A DNA stretch of 64,000 nucleotides from an uncultured bacterium. Its GTDB lineage: Bacteria; Pseudomonadota; Alphaproteobacteria; Sphingomonadales; Sphingomonadaceae. A program made the position numbers and the translations under genes. The notes below the pieces were generated by a model, which was given only the letters and a program-made list of their open reading frames with translations, had not been told where the DNA came from and searched no databases. Below are positions 51,210-60,556 of the stretch, piece by piece. Where the stretch lies: positions 796,547 to 860,546 of the forward strand of contig CALOGB020000056.1 of NCBI GenBank assembly GCA_942636505.2. The letters run 5' to 3'. Each line of letters begins with the position of its first letter. Position 1 is the stretch's first letter.

Positions 51210-53189
51210 TCACTCGACCGCGCGCAGCTTCGGGCGGCCGGGTGGCGACTGGCGCAGCAGTTCGTCGACCCGCGCGGCGAGATCGGTCTGGCGGAACGGC
51301 TTCGACAAACGGGTGACACCGTCGGGCACGTCCTCGCCGGCGGCGGCATAACCGGTCACGAGCAAGGCCGGGATACGATTCCCCAACGACCAGAGTTCGG
51401 TGATGAGTTGCCCGCCCGTCATGCCGGGCATCAGATAATCGCTGACCAATATATCCGCATCGACGCCCGACCGGATCGCCGACAAGGCCTGGCTGGCGGA
51501 TGACACCTCGACCACGACATAGCCGATGTCGCGAAGCATGTCGGCGGTCGCCGCGCGTACCAGATCCTCGTCGTCGACCAGCAACACCTTGGCCGCACGC
51601 CGCGCGATGACCGGCTCTGCGGTGTTCTCGACCGTCTCGGTCGCCGCTTCCTCGGTTGCCGGCAGCCAGAGTTCGACCGTCGTGCCGGCGCCGGGTTCGC
51701 TGGTCAGGCGGAGCGTGCCGCCAGACTGCGCGGCGAGGCCATGGACCATCGACAGCCCCAGCCCCGTCCCCTTGCCGACGCCCTTGGTAGAGAAGAACGG
51801 CTCCGTCGCGCGGGCCAGGGTCGCGCGGTCCATACCGACGCCGGTGTCGATCGCCGCAATCCGGACATAGCGGTCTGGCGCGAGACCAATGAGGTTGCGC
51901 TCGTCGACGACGACCTCGCTGACGGTAAGGGTAAGCTTGCCGCCACCAGGCATCGCGTCGCGCGCGTTGATCGCCAGGTTGAGTAGTGCGAGTTCGAGCT
52001 GATTGGGATCGACCCGCGCCGATGACAAATGCCGCGGAATTTCGATCGTCACCGCGATCGACGGCCCCAGCGACCGCCGCATCAGGTCGACCAGCCCGTC
52101 GATCAGCGCACCGATATCGACCGCCCGCGGTTGCAACGCCTGCCGCCGCGCGAACGCCAGCAACCGCTGCGTCAACGTTGCGGCCCGCTCCGCCGCCTGC
52201 AACGCGCCGCCGATCATCCGCTGCGTACGCTCGTCGTCCTTGTGCCGCCGGCGGAGCAGGTCGAGGCTGCCGACGATCGGCGTCAGGAGATTGTTGAAGT
52301 CGTGCGCGACGCCGCCGGTCAGCTGGCCGATCGCATCCATCTTCTGCGCCTGCGCCAATTGCGCGTCGGCTTCCTTGCGATCGGTGACGTCGGAGACCAC
52401 GCCGGTCATCCGCGCGGCCTTGCCGGCATCGTCATACTGGACGCGTCCCTTGGCAACGAGCCACCGTGACGCACCGTCGGCCGCATCGATGCGGTACTCG
52501 ACGTCGATAACGCCGGTTCGGGTCGCCTCGGTCATCGCGCGCGTGACGATACCGCGTTGCTTCACGTCGATATGGCTCAGGAACGTTTCCATCGTCCAGT
52601 CGGGCCGGCCCTCCGGATATCCATAGATCGCGTCATGCCGCAGCGTACGCCGGGATTCGCCCGTCGTCAGATCGATGTCCCAGCTTCCCATGCCGGCAGC
52701 TTCGAGTGCGATTTCTAGGCTCTCGCGGGCGGTGCGCAACTCGCTGGTCCGGTCGAGCACGGCGCGTTCGAGCGTCACTGCGACGTCGCGCAACTCATAT
52801 TGCCGCCGTCGCGCCGTCAGCGCCGACCGGATCGCGCCCAGCATAGCCTCCGCGTGCAACGGCCGTTCCAGCAGCAGGACATTGCCGAGATCGGTAAGCC
52901 GCTGCGTCGCGCGCGCCGTCCGCGGTGTCCGCGTTCCGTTCGCCAGTACGACGAACTGGATATCCGCCCAATTGGGTTGCGCCGCGACCCATTCCGCCAG
53001 CGGGACGACTTCCTCGGTCGCGAGTGCTTCCTCGGTCAGCATCACCGCGCCCGCGCCCTTGGTGAGTTCGGCGATCAGGTCCATCTGGTCGCGGCACACG
53101 TAAGCGACGAAGTCATTCCGCCCGAGCAGGTCCGACGCGATTGCCGCATCGCGCCCACGGGGCGCCAAGATCAGGACGCGATCGTCCAT
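51210..53189 (-). CDS. Hybrid histidine kinase: N-terminal sensor, PAS, HisKA/HATPase, receiver
   Basis: This 659-residue cytosolic protein has no membrane segment. Residues 1-125 look like a receiver-like fold without a clear phospho-Asp set. A short coiled coil (about 130-165) links to a PAS domain (165-275), then HisKA with His296 in GGVAHDFNN, a HATPase domain (N and G boxes NLAINARDAM and GTGLGLSMVHG) and a C-terminal receiver with Asp584 (SDYLMPG) and Lys630 (SKPF). Its ATG starts one base after the kaiC-like stop, so the two are translationally coupled and probably partners. Confidence 0.88.
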   Translation of the reverse strand: MDDRVLILAPRGRDAAIASDLLGRNDFVAYVCRDQMDLIAELTKGAGAVMLTEEALATEEVVPLAEWVAAQPNWADIQFVVLANGTRTPRTARATQRLTDLGNVLLLERPLHAEAMLGAIRSALTARRRQYELRDVAVTLERAVLDRTSELRTARESLEIALEAAGMGSWDIDLTTGESRRTLRHDAIYGYPEGRPDWTMETFLSHIDVKQRGIVTRAMTEATRTGVIDVEYRIDAADGASRWLVAKGRVQYDDAGKAARMTGVVSDVTDRKEADAQLAQAQKMDAIGQLTGGVAHDFNNLLTPIVGSLDLLRRRHKDDERTQRMIGGALQAAERAATLTQRLLAFARRQALQPRAVDIGALIDGLVDLMRRSLGPSIAVTIEIPRHLSSARVDPNQLELALLNLAINARDAMPGGGKLTLTVSEVVVDERNLIGLAPDRYVRIAAIDTGVGMDRATLARATEPFFSTKGVGKGTGLGLSMVHGLAAQSGGTLRLTSEPGAGTTVELWLPATEEAATETVENTAEPVIARRAAKVLLVDDEDLVRAATADMLRDIGYVVVEVSSASQALSAIRSGVDADILVSDYLMPGMTGGQLITELWSLGNRIPALLVTGYAAAGEDVPDGVTRLSKPFRQTDLAARVDELLRQSPPGRPKLRAVE

Positions 53190-53190
53190 C

Positions 53191-54702
53191 TCAGCGGCGC
53201 GAGTCCTGCATCCCCATTCGGCTGGCCATCAACGTCTTTCCTTCGCCCGAGAATGTCGGAACACCCGTCAGCACGCCCTGGAATTCGCGAAGGGGCTCGC
53301 CGACCAGCAATCCGTTGCTACCGATCTGAAACTCCCGGATCGTGCGTTCGTGCCGTGCGGTGCGCGTCTTGATCACCGAAATCGCCTGCCGCACCTCGCC
53401 ATGCGCCTCGAAATAGCGGAGCTGGACGATCGTATCGGACAGATAGCTGAGGTCGACGTCAGAGCGAACGTCGCCGGTGATCCCGTGCAGGCCAAGGATC
53501 AGCAGGCTGACGATCCCCTTCTGACCGAGATACGTCAGCATCTCGTGCATCTGGAGGATCAGGAACTGCTCGTTCGGCATCGCCTGGAGGTAGGCGTTCA
53601 GGCTGTCGATCACGACGATCTTCGCGCCGTGCTGTTCGACTGCCGCCCGCACCGCGCCGGAAAATTCGCCCGGCGACATCTCGGCCGGATCGATCGCGCG
53701 TAGTTCGAGCTGTCCGTTTTCGACGAACGGCATCAGGTCCATACCAAGCGACGCACTACGCTTCAGCAAGGTCGGCAACCGCTCGTCGAACAAGAAATAC
53801 GCAGCCCGTTCGCCACGCTTCAGTGCTGCGATCATCGACTGCACCGACGCCGTCGTCTTGCCGACACCGGCCGGCCCAGTCAGCAGCGTCGCGGTGCCGG
53901 GGATAAGGCCGCCGCCCAGCAACGTGTCGAGTTCGGTCGACCCGGTCGATACGGCATCGTCCGAATATTTCATGACGTGTTCGGACGCGATCAGGCGCGG
54001 ATACACGCACAACCCGCCGCGTTCGATCTCGAAGTCGTGATAGCCACCGCGATACCGTACTCCGCGCATCTTCACGACATGCATGCGACGACGTTGCGCG
54101 CCGAACCCGGACAAGGTTTGCTCGAGCGAAATCACGCCGTGCGCGATGCTGTGCAACTGGAGATCACTGCCCGACCCGCTCTTGTCGTCGAGGAACAGCA
54201 CGGTGCAGGCCCGCGTCGAGAAGAAGTGCTTGAGCGCGAGAATCTGGCGGCGATAGCGGATCGGGCTCTGCGCGAGCAGGCGGAGTTCGGACAGGCTGTC
54301 GATCACCACGCGCTTGGGGCGAAGCTCGTCGACCTTCGCCATCACGTCTCGGATCGTCTCGCCGAGCTCGACCTCGCTAGGGTGAAGCAACGTCTGCTCG
54401 TGATCTTCCCCGAAGCCGTCGGCCGGCACCATCTCGAACAGCGACAGCGAATCCAGCGACCAGCCGTGCGTCTGCGCCACTGCGCGCAACTCGACTTCGG
54501 TCTCGGCCAGCGTGATGTACAGCCCTGCCTCGCCGACCGATGCGCCCGTGAGCAGGAAGCCGAGCCCCAGCGTCGTCTTGCCCGTGCCAGGCGTACCCTC
54601 GACCAGGTACATCCGATCCGGCGTCAGCCCCCCATTTAGAATGTCGTCGAGCCCGTCGATACCGGTCCGTGCGAGCGCCGGTAATTGTCCGTTCAGTGCC
54701 AA
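53191..54702 (-). CDS. kaiC: KaiC-like double-domain RecA-type ATPase
   Basis: This 503-residue protein has two KaiC domains. Walker A motifs are GTPGTGKTT (36-44) and GPAGVGKTT (276-284). The catalytic Glu pair of cyanobacterial KaiC is Ala66-Glu67 in the first domain and Asp306-Glu307 in the second. At the position of the S431/T432 phosphosites it has Ser419-Tyr420. No kaiA or kaiB is present. It probably forms a hexamer that signals through the coupled histidine kinase; a clock function is not implied. The gene is upstream of the kinase in one operon. Confidence 0.9.
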   Translation of the reverse strand: MALNGQLPALARTGIDGLDDILNGGLTPDRMYLVEGTPGTGKTTLGLGFLLTGASVGEAGLYITLAETEVELRAVAQTHGWSLDSLSLFEMVPADGFGEDHEQTLLHPSEVELGETIRDVMAKVDELRPKRVVIDSLSELRLLAQSPIRYRRQILALKHFFSTRACTVLFLDDKSGSGSDLQLHSIAHGVISLEQTLSGFGAQRRRMHVVKMRGVRYRGGYHDFEIERGGLCVYPRLIASEHVMKYSDDAVSTGSTELDTLLGGGLIPGTATLLTGPAGVGKTTASVQSMIAALKRGERAAYFLFDERLPTLLKRSASLGMDLMPFVENGQLELRAIDPAEMSPGEFSGAVRAAVEQHGAKIVVIDSLNAYLQAMPNEQFLILQMHEMLTYLGQKGIVSLLILGLHGITGDVRSDVDLSYLSDTIVQLRYFEAHGEVRQAISVIKTRTARHERTIREFQIGSNGLLVGEPLREFQGVLTGVPTFSGEGKTLMASRMGMQDSRR

Positions 54703-54813
54703 GTGGCAGTCCTTCCTGTGATCGTACCGCGCATGGTGCGACCATATGTTCTCGTTCTAGGTTATAACCGGCGTATCGCATAGCCTTACGGTCGCGCCAC
54801 TCCGAGGAACTTA

Positions 54814-55317
54814 ATGTCGCTCAAGCACTCGTTTCCGCCGATTTTTGATTTCGAAGCGTGTGTTCTAGTTTTGGGCAGCTTGCCGGGCGACCGCTCGCTC
54901 GCCGCGCAGCGTTATTATGCGCACCCGCAGAACCAGTTCTGGCAACTGATGTCACCGGTCGTCGGACGCGATCTCGCGACGCTCGACTATGAGGATCGGC
55001 TGGCGGCGTTGCGTGCGTGCGGCGTGGCGCTGTGGGACGTAATAGGCTCGGCGCGGCGAGCGGGAAGCAGCGATGCGGCAATCGTCGACGTCGAAGGCAA
55101 CGACATCGTGGCACTCATCGCGCGACTGCCAAAGCTTCGTGCGATCGCCTTCAACGGCGGCACCGCGCGCAAGCAGGGTTTGAAGTTGCTCGGACCGAAC
55201 TTCGCGGGGCCGGTGATCGTCGCGCTTCCCTCCAGCAGCCCGCTGCACACGATCGGCGTCGCGGGAAAGCAGCCCGCCTGGAACCAGCTCGCCGCGTTCC
55301 TCCTCGACCGGACGTGA
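54814..55317 (+). CDS. DNA-deoxyinosine (hypoxanthine) glycosylase, UDG family 6-like
   Basis: This 167-residue protein has the UDG fold with LVLGSLPGDRSLAAQRYYAHPQNQFW near the N-terminus (given here in parts: LGSLPGD, then YYAHPQNQFW) and LPSSSPLHT near residue 140. These match family-6 hypoxanthine-DNA glycosylases related to Mug, which remove deaminated bases at the start of base excision repair. It lacks a signal or other domains. It is a short stand-alone gene divergent from kaiC, with the next gene 22 bases downstream. Confidence 0.82.
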   Translation: MSLKHSFPPIFDFEACVLVLGSLPGDRSLAAQRYYAHPQNQFWQLMSPVVGRDLATLDYEDRLAALRACGVALWDVIGSARRAGSSDAAIVDVEGNDIVALIARLPKLRAIAFNGGTARKQGLKLLGPNFAGPVIVALPSSSPLHTIGVAGKQPAWNQLAAFLLDRT

Positions 55318-55339
55318 TCGGGCGCCTACGCCTGCGTCC

Positions 55340-55840
55340 ATGACCCAGCTCTATGACCTCACCGTCCCCGCGTTTCGCCGCGGTTTCGCCAGTCTTTCGG
55401 CGATCCTGAAATCGGGCGAAGCCTATGCACAGGAGCACGGCATTGCCGAGGCGGACATGCTCGGCACGCGCCTGATCGACGACATGGCGCCACTGACCGC
55501 GCAGGTCCAGCGGGCGAGCGATACGGCCAAGGGCGCGATGGTCCGGCTTGGCGGCGTCCCGACGATCGCGATGGCCGACGACGAAACGAGTTTCGCAGCG
55601 CTGCAGCAGCGCATCGCCGCAACGGTTGCGTTCCTGGACGGCGTCCCGCGGGAGGCGATCGACGGCAAGGAAGACGCTGTCGTCACGGTCGTCACGCCCA
55701 GCCGGACGTTGGACTTTACGGGGCAAAGCTACGTGCTCGGGTTCGTGCTGCCCAATTTCTATTTCCACATCACGACCGCCTATGCGCTGTTGCGGATGCG
55801 CGGCGTGCCGATCGGCAAGATGGACTATCTCGGCCGGTAG
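55340..55840 (+). CDS. DUF1993 family protein
   Basis: This 166-residue, probably cytosolic protein is a predicted four-helix bundle of the DinB/YfiT-like type. The family markers are the C-terminal FYFHITTAYALLRMRGVPIGKMDYLG and an internal LIDDMAPLTAQVQ. Function of DUF1993 is unknown; metal or thiol chemistry is suspected from the fold only. It starts 22 bases after the glycosylase gene and may share its transcript. Confidence 0.85.
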   Translation: MTQLYDLTVPAFRRGFASLSAILKSGEAYAQEHGIAEADMLGTRLIDDMAPLTAQVQRASDTAKGAMVRLGGVPTIAMADDETSFAALQQRIAATVAFLDGVPREAIDGKEDAVVTVVTPSRTLDFTGQSYVLGFVLPNFYFHITTAYALLRMRGVPIGKMDYLGR

Positions 55841-55926
55841 CAGCCCGCATCGACGTCGATAACCGCCTGTAGCGAGGCGGATAAATGATACTGGCGGAGA
55901 ACTCCGCGCTGCGGCAAGGGCGGGCG

Positions 55927-56511
55927 ATGTCGATCGAAACGCTCATCGCCCAATACGGCCTCGCCGCGATATTCCTTGGTGCGGGGCTCGAAGGCGAAAC
56001 CGCGGTCGTGACCGGCGGCGTGCTGGCGCATCAGCATTTGCTGCCACTCTGGGGCAGCGCCGCCGCGGCAGTCGCGGGATCGTTCGCCGCTGACCAGCTT
56101 TTCTTCCTCGCTGGTCGTCGTTTCCGCGACACGGCCCGCGTCCGCAAGATCGCCGCCAAGCCTGCCTTCGCCAAGGCACTCGACACGCTGGAACGACATC
56201 CGACGGTCTTCATCCTCGGCTTCCGCTTCCTCTACGGCCTGCGCACGATCAGCCCGATCGCGATCGGCACGTCGCACGTCCCGGCGCGCACGTTCATGAT
56301 GCTCAATGCGATCTCCGCGGCGGTCTGGGGCGTGATGTTCACCGGCATCGGCTATCTGTTCGGGGATACGCTGCTCGACGCGGTCCACAGCATCGTGCCG
56401 AGGCACAAGCTGGCCGGCGTTGCGATCCTCGCCGTCGTCGTTGCGGTGGTGATGACCGCGATCCGCTATTGGCGCGGACGTCGATCCAACGCGGTACCGA
56501 AGACCAACTGA
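55927..56511 (+). CDS. DedA family membrane protein
   Basis: This is about 194 residues from ATG 55927 (AAGGG 6 bases upstream); an in-frame ATG at 55885 with GAGG upstream would add 14 residues. The DedA/SNARE-associated core is present: AIFLGAGLEGET near 10, FFLAGRRFRD, and GFRFLYGLRTISPIAIGTS near 100-118, plus a C-terminal membrane segment and basic tail. DedA proteins are inner-membrane lipid or ion-linked transporters involved in envelope homeostasis. The specific role here is unknown. Confidence 0.85.
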   Translation: MSIETLIAQYGLAAIFLGAGLEGETAVVTGGVLAHQHLLPLWGSAAAAVAGSFAADQLFFLAGRRFRDTARVRKIAAKPAFAKALDTLERHPTVFILGFRFLYGLRTISPIAIGTSHVPARTFMMLNAISAAVWGVMFTGIGYLFGDTLLDAVHSIVPRHKLAGVAILAVVVAVVMTAIRYWRGRRSNAVPKTN

Positions 56512-56889
56512 CTAATAGCGAATACTCGAGAGTACGGTCCCTGTCAGATGCCGGCACGCCGCGGACTCTTCCAAACCTCGCGCTCAAAAATAGTGGCCCA
56601 GCAGAGGGGATCCGCTGGACCACGAGGTTCCGTCTAGGGAGCTTCACTTCGCCTTGACGTTGCCCCGTTGTAATACCCACTTATCAAATAGGAATAGAGT
56701 TATTCACCACCTTCGGTGAGTAGAGTATAAATTGCGCCAAAATGCATCGGCTCATAAACGTACTTCGATAGTTCAAAAATACAAAAGGCGACGAATTCCC
56801 CAAAAAGGGGAAGTACGTCGCCTTTCGAGTTTTCCAACAGATAGTTCGATTACCGAACCAAGCCATCTGTCACAATTTCAAGTCATTGA
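56512..56889. other. AT-rich gene-free island with hairpins
   Basis: This 378-bp stretch has no convincing gene. The first part carries a 10-bp hairpin with one mismatch (56593-56602 with 56614-56623). From about 56640 the DNA is clearly more AT-rich than the rest of the window and contains a small hairpin (56704-56719) and the strong terminator at 56784-56825. A small RNA is possible but unproven. Confidence 0.5.
56784..56825. terminator. Strong hairpin, probably a bidirectional terminator
   Basis: Arms 56784-56793 and 56816-56825 give 10 bp, with a further 6-bp inner stem (ttcccc 56796-56801 with ggggaa 56807-56812) around a 5-base loop. The stem is flanked by caaaa on the left and cgagtttt on the right, so each strand ends the stem near a T-run. 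It separates convergent dedA and the lipoprotein gene. Confidence 0.75.
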
Positions 56890-57108
56890 TCAGAGTGCGT
56901 TGCCGCTCGAATTCGAATCGACCGAGTTCTCGAGATCCGTCGAGTTGCTCGTCTCGATACCGTCGACGGCGGAGAGATTCGCGTCCGACTCTTCGACGAC
57001 CGTGTTCGACTGGATATCGGTAACGTTCTCGGTCGCTGCGGGCTTCGTGCAAGCGGCGAGGCCAAGCGCCAGGACTGCAATCAATGGCACGATCGTGATC
57101 TTCTTCAT
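56890..57108 (-). CDS. Small lipoprotein, 72 aa
   Basis: This 72-residue protein has a type-II signal peptide: MKKITIVPLIAVLALG followed by the lipobox LAAC with Cys20. The mature part is short, low-complexity and acidic, rich in Ser, Asn, Asp and Glu (for example DLENSVDSNSSG). No family is recognised. It should be anchored to the outer or inner membrane by lipid. It stands alone between a terminator and the TonB receptor gene upstream on the same strand. Confidence 0.75.
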   Translation of the reverse strand: MKKITIVPLIAVLALGLAACTKPAATENVTDIQSNTVVEESDANLSAVDGIETSNSTDLENSVDSNSSGNAL

Positions 57109-57230
57109 CGAATGGTCTCCGTGATGACTAGTGCAGAATTACGACCGCAGTGCGCGAAATCGATCCTGGAACCGAAAGCTACCCAGCGATGCGGTCGAAC
57201 GCAATACCCTATCGTACGACTATGATTTAA

Positions 57231-59720
57231 TCACCAGCTCAGGCCTGCACGGGCGTAAACGTAGCGGCCGTTGAACCCGAACGGCGAGTAATAGGGGTAG
57301 CCGATTACCCCGGTCGGGTTGTTCGCGATGCTCGTCGCGTCGGGATAGACGTCGAACAGGTTGCTGACGCCAAGGCCGATCTGTGCGCCCTTCTTCGCCT
57401 GGTAGCGGAGTTCGAGATCGGTAATCAGATGCTTGCCGCTGTGCACGTCGCCGGCCGCCGTCGTGCCGGGCTGCGTCACGTCGCCATAATAAGTGACGCG
57501 GGCCAGTGCCCCGAGCTGGTCGAGCGACCAATCGATCGACCCGGTGACCTTCTCGCCCGGCGTACCGTTCTCCAGCGACTCGATGCGGTTGCGGGCGAAC
57601 AGCGTCGGTGCGGGGTTGAGCGTCGAGGTCGATGTCGGCACGCGGGTGACGTTCACGTCGTTGACGTTGCCGGCGATCGTCAGGTCGAACGTCCCGGCAG
57701 CATCGGTCGGCAGCCGGTAATGCGCGACCGCGTCGATGCCCTTTGTGGTCGAGGCGATGCCGTTGACGAAGAACCGCGCTGCCGTTGCCCCTGATCCTGC
57801 GAGCAAGTTGAGGATCTGCGCATTGACCGCGGCGGATTGGGTCGGCGACGTGGTGATGTTCTCCGAAAGGCCGATCTGGTTGCGAATGCGGATGCGGTAC
57901 GCGTCGACTGTCAGGTCGAACCCGCCGAAGCGAATGACGGTACCGACCGAGAAATTCGTCGACTTCTCGGGCTCGAGAGGAAGGCCTCCGAGCCTAGCCG
58001 CAATGGGGCTTACCGATGGGTAGGTTCCGGTCTGAACTGGGTTTCCGTTTTGAATGACGGTTGCGACCGACGTGAAATACTGCTGCTGCAGAGCCGGCGC
58101 GCGGAAGCCGGTCGACGCCGTTCCACGCAATGCAAACCAGCGCGCGAAGTCATAGCGCGCGGAGACCTTACCGGTGCCGGTCGAGCCGAAATCGGAATAA
58201 TCCTCACCGCGTCCGGCGAGCCCGAGCAGCAACTTGTCCGTCACCTGCGCTTCTACGTCGAGATAGACGCTGCCGTTGCGACGGCTCCGCTCGATCGCGT
58301 TGTCCGGCGAGAATCCGCCAAAGCCCTGCGCGCCTGGAGGTGCGGTCGGCAGTGCGCCGGTCGCTGTCCCAGCGGCGGGATAGCCATAGGATGCGAGTTC
58401 GCCGGACTGGATCTTGAACCCCTCGCGGCGCCCTTCGAGCCCGAACGCGACGTTGACGCCCTGCAACACGTCGAACTTGCGATCGACGTCGAGCCCGATA
58501 ATGTACTGGTCGTAGATCAGCGCACCGTCGGAAAAGTCGCGCTGCGTGGTTCGGCCATAGGCATAGTTCGCGGAATCGAGCGTCCGGAACCCGATCTTGT
58601 TGCGGCCATAGCTGGCGTTCAGGTCGACGTTCCAGTCGGCGACCACGCCCTTGATGCCGATGGCCGAGTTGATGTCGCGCGACTTGGTATTGATCAGCGG
58701 CAGGAAACCATCGGAAAGTCCTGCCAGCTCCAGTCGCGCGACTGCTACCGGGTCCGACTGCAGCGGCAATCGCGGGAAGGCCGCGCTGCGCGTGTCGCGG
58801 TCCTGATAGCCGAGCCAGCCGTACAGCTTCCACGTGCCGGTCAGCGTCGTGCCGGCGTTGGCGAAGATGCTGTATTGCTCGACCTTGGGATCGCCGAAGA
58901 GGCCGGTCACACGACCCGGCGTCCCGGGGATTTTGACCAGCGCGCGCGTGTCGAAGTCAGCGCGGTTGGTCGCCTGGCGATCCAGATACTCGCCCGAAAC
59001 GGTCAGGAAGCCGTCCTCGCCAAAGCCGATGCCCTGCCAGCCGGACACGGTCAGTGCATGCTCGCCATTCGTGCTGCGGCTGCCGCGCGCGGTGTCGATA
59101 TCGGTGTTGTAGAAGCCGTAGTTGACGGTCATGCCGCCGCCCGACCGGGCTTCGCGCAGCCGCAGGTTGACGACGCCGGCGATCGCATCCGAGCCATATT
59201 GTGCGGACGCCCCGTCACGCAGCACCTCGATACGGTCGAGTGCCACCGTCGGGATCGTGTTCAGGTCGACCGCAGCCGAGCCGCGCCCGACCGACCCACC
59301 TACGTTCAGCAGCGCCGCAGTATGGCCGCGCACGCCGTTGACCAGTACCAGGGTCTGGTCGGGCGACAGGCCACGCAACGTCGCCGGGCGGATCGCGTCG
59401 GTGCCATCGACGGCGGACGGCCGTGGGAAATCGATCGAGGGAGCGATCGCCGACAGCGCCGCGCCCAGTTCGGTCGTCCCCTGGCGCTGGATCGCGGCCG
59501 AACTCAGCACGTCGACCGGCGATGCGCTGTCGAGACGCGACCGACCAACCGCGCGTGTGCCCGTGACGATGATATCGTCTGCCGTGTCGGGTGCCGCAGC
59601 CGTGTCTGCGGCAAGCGCCGTCGCCGTTTGCGTGGGCACGTCCTGCGCATGGGCTACCTGCGCGCTGGCGAAGGCGAGGGTCGAGGCGGCGAGCGTCAAC
59701 GCGGTACGATAAGCAGTCAT
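57231..59720 (-). CDS. TonB-dependent receptor of the five-gene operon
   Basis: This 829-residue outer-membrane receptor has a signal peptide (1-26, ending AHAQD), TonB-box-like DDIIVTGTRAVG, a plug with RPATLRGLSPDQTLVLVNG and DRIEVLRDGASAQYGSDAIAGVVN, and a C-terminal barrel ending AGLSW. It is a colicin-I-receptor/CirA-like type used for siderophores, sugars or other small molecules. It is not closely related to the two paralogous receptors in this window. AGGGAC precedes the ATG. It is last in a coupled operon, 65 bases after the C26 hydrolase gene. Confidence 0.88.
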   Translation of the reverse strand: MTAYRTALTLAASTLAFASAQVAHAQDVPTQTATALAADTAAAPDTADDIIVTGTRAVGRSRLDSASPVDVLSSAAIQRQGTTELGAALSAIAPSIDFPRPSAVDGTDAIRPATLRGLSPDQTLVLVNGVRGHTAALLNVGGSVGRGSAAVDLNTIPTVALDRIEVLRDGASAQYGSDAIAGVVNLRLREARSGGGMTVNYGFYNTDIDTARGSRSTNGEHALTVSGWQGIGFGEDGFLTVSGEYLDRQATNRADFDTRALVKIPGTPGRVTGLFGDPKVEQYSIFANAGTTLTGTWKLYGWLGYQDRDTRSAAFPRLPLQSDPVAVARLELAGLSDGFLPLINTKSRDINSAIGIKGVVADWNVDLNASYGRNKIGFRTLDSANYAYGRTTQRDFSDGALIYDQYIIGLDVDRKFDVLQGVNVAFGLEGRREGFKIQSGELASYGYPAAGTATGALPTAPPGAQGFGGFSPDNAIERSRRNGSVYLDVEAQVTDKLLLGLAGRGEDYSDFGSTGTGKVSARYDFARWFALRGTASTGFRAPALQQQYFTSVATVIQNGNPVQTGTYPSVSPIAARLGGLPLEPEKSTNFSVGTVIRFGGFDLTVDAYRIRIRNQIGLSENITTSPTQSAAVNAQILNLLAGSGATAARFFVNGIASTTKGIDAVAHYRLPTDAAGTFDLTIAGNVNDVNVTRVPTSTSTLNPAPTLFARNRIESLENGTPGEKVTGSIDWSLDQLGALARVTYYGDVTQPGTTAAGDVHSGKHLITDLELRYQAKKGAQIGLGVSNLFDVYPDATSIANNPTGVIGYPYYSPFGFNGRYVYARAGLSW

Positions 59721-59785
59721 GATAGTGTCCCTGTTAGTGGATCGCTCTGCGACGATTTCCGTGCGAACCAAACGAGCGGTCGCAG

Positions 59786-60556
59786 TCATCGGTCCCGATA
59801 GGTCCCAAGCGACCGGCCGATAAGTGAAAAGAATGCGTGGCTGGATGCGCTGGCTGCAACGTCCCATTCGGGATGCCATTGCACCGCCAGCACATCGCCG
59901 CCGCACGGACGCGCCGAGAACGCCTCGACCAGCCCGTCCGAAACCGCATGCGCCTCGACGCTGAGCCCCTCGCCCAGCCGATCTATACCCTGGCGGTGGA
60001 CCGACGTGACCGAGATGCTGGGCTCGGCGATCGCGGCCGCGAGCATCCCGCCCGATCGCAGTCTCACGTCGTGGACATGGTCGAACAGCGTCTCGTACGC
60101 GGTCGCGTCGTCGGTCGATCGGTGATGGCCATCGTCCAGCGCATCGGTCAGCGTGCCGCCGAACAGCACGTTCAGCTCCTGCAACCCGCGACAGATACCG
60201 AACACCGGCCGCCCCGCCTCGATCATCCGGCCCGCGAGTTCGAGCGCCACCGCATCGCGGTCGAGGTCGAGAGCGTCGTCGGCCGCATCGGACTTGCCAT
60301 AGCGTGCTCCTGCGACGTTCGACCGCGATCCGGTCAGCAACAGGCCGTCGAGCCGTCCGGCCAGCGCCCGCGTGTCCATCGCATCCGCCACGGCCGGCAC
60401 CAGCAATACGGTGGCGCCGGCATAGCGCACCAGCGGCTCGACGAAGCGGGTAGCAACCGCCTGGATCGGACGATCGACGATCTCGTTGCAGCACAACACG
60501 CCAATCACCGGCTTGGGTGGTCCGTCCTCGCGTCGGCAGCAGGCAAAGCGCATCAT
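59786..60556 (-). CDS. Peptidase C26 family gamma-glutamyl hydrolase-like protein (PuuD-type)
   Basis: This 256-residue class-I glutamine-amidotransferase-like hydrolase has its nucleophile Cys122 in GICRGLQELN and His228-Pro-Glu230 in QWHPEW, so the triad is complete. The stand-alone form is like PuuD, which cleaves gamma-glutamyl bonds (for example gamma-glutamyl-GABA). The actual substrate may be a different gamma-glutamyl amide, perhaps made or imported by this operon. The start overlaps the epsC stop as ATGA. Confidence 0.86.
   Translation of the reverse strand: MMRFACCRREDGPPKPVIGVLCCNEIVDRPIQAVATRFVEPLVRYAGATVLLVPAVADAMDTRALAGRLDGLLLTGSRSNVAGARYGKSDAADDALDLDRDAVALELAGRMIEAGRPVFGICRGLQELNVLFGGTLTDALDDGHHRSTDDATAYETLFDHVHDVRLRSGGMLAAAIAEPSISVTSVHRQGIDRLGEGLSVEAHAVSDGLVEAFSARPCGGDVLAVQWHPEWDVAASASSHAFFSLIGRSLGTYRDR

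Noticed and set aside
49393..51213. A 606-codon minus-strand frame
   Set aside because: It is antisense to the TonB receptor and has no domain signature.
57837..59801. A 654-codon plus-strand frame
   Set aside because: It is antisense to the TonB receptor, with shadow-like composition (Arg, Ala and Asp rich) and no domain motif.
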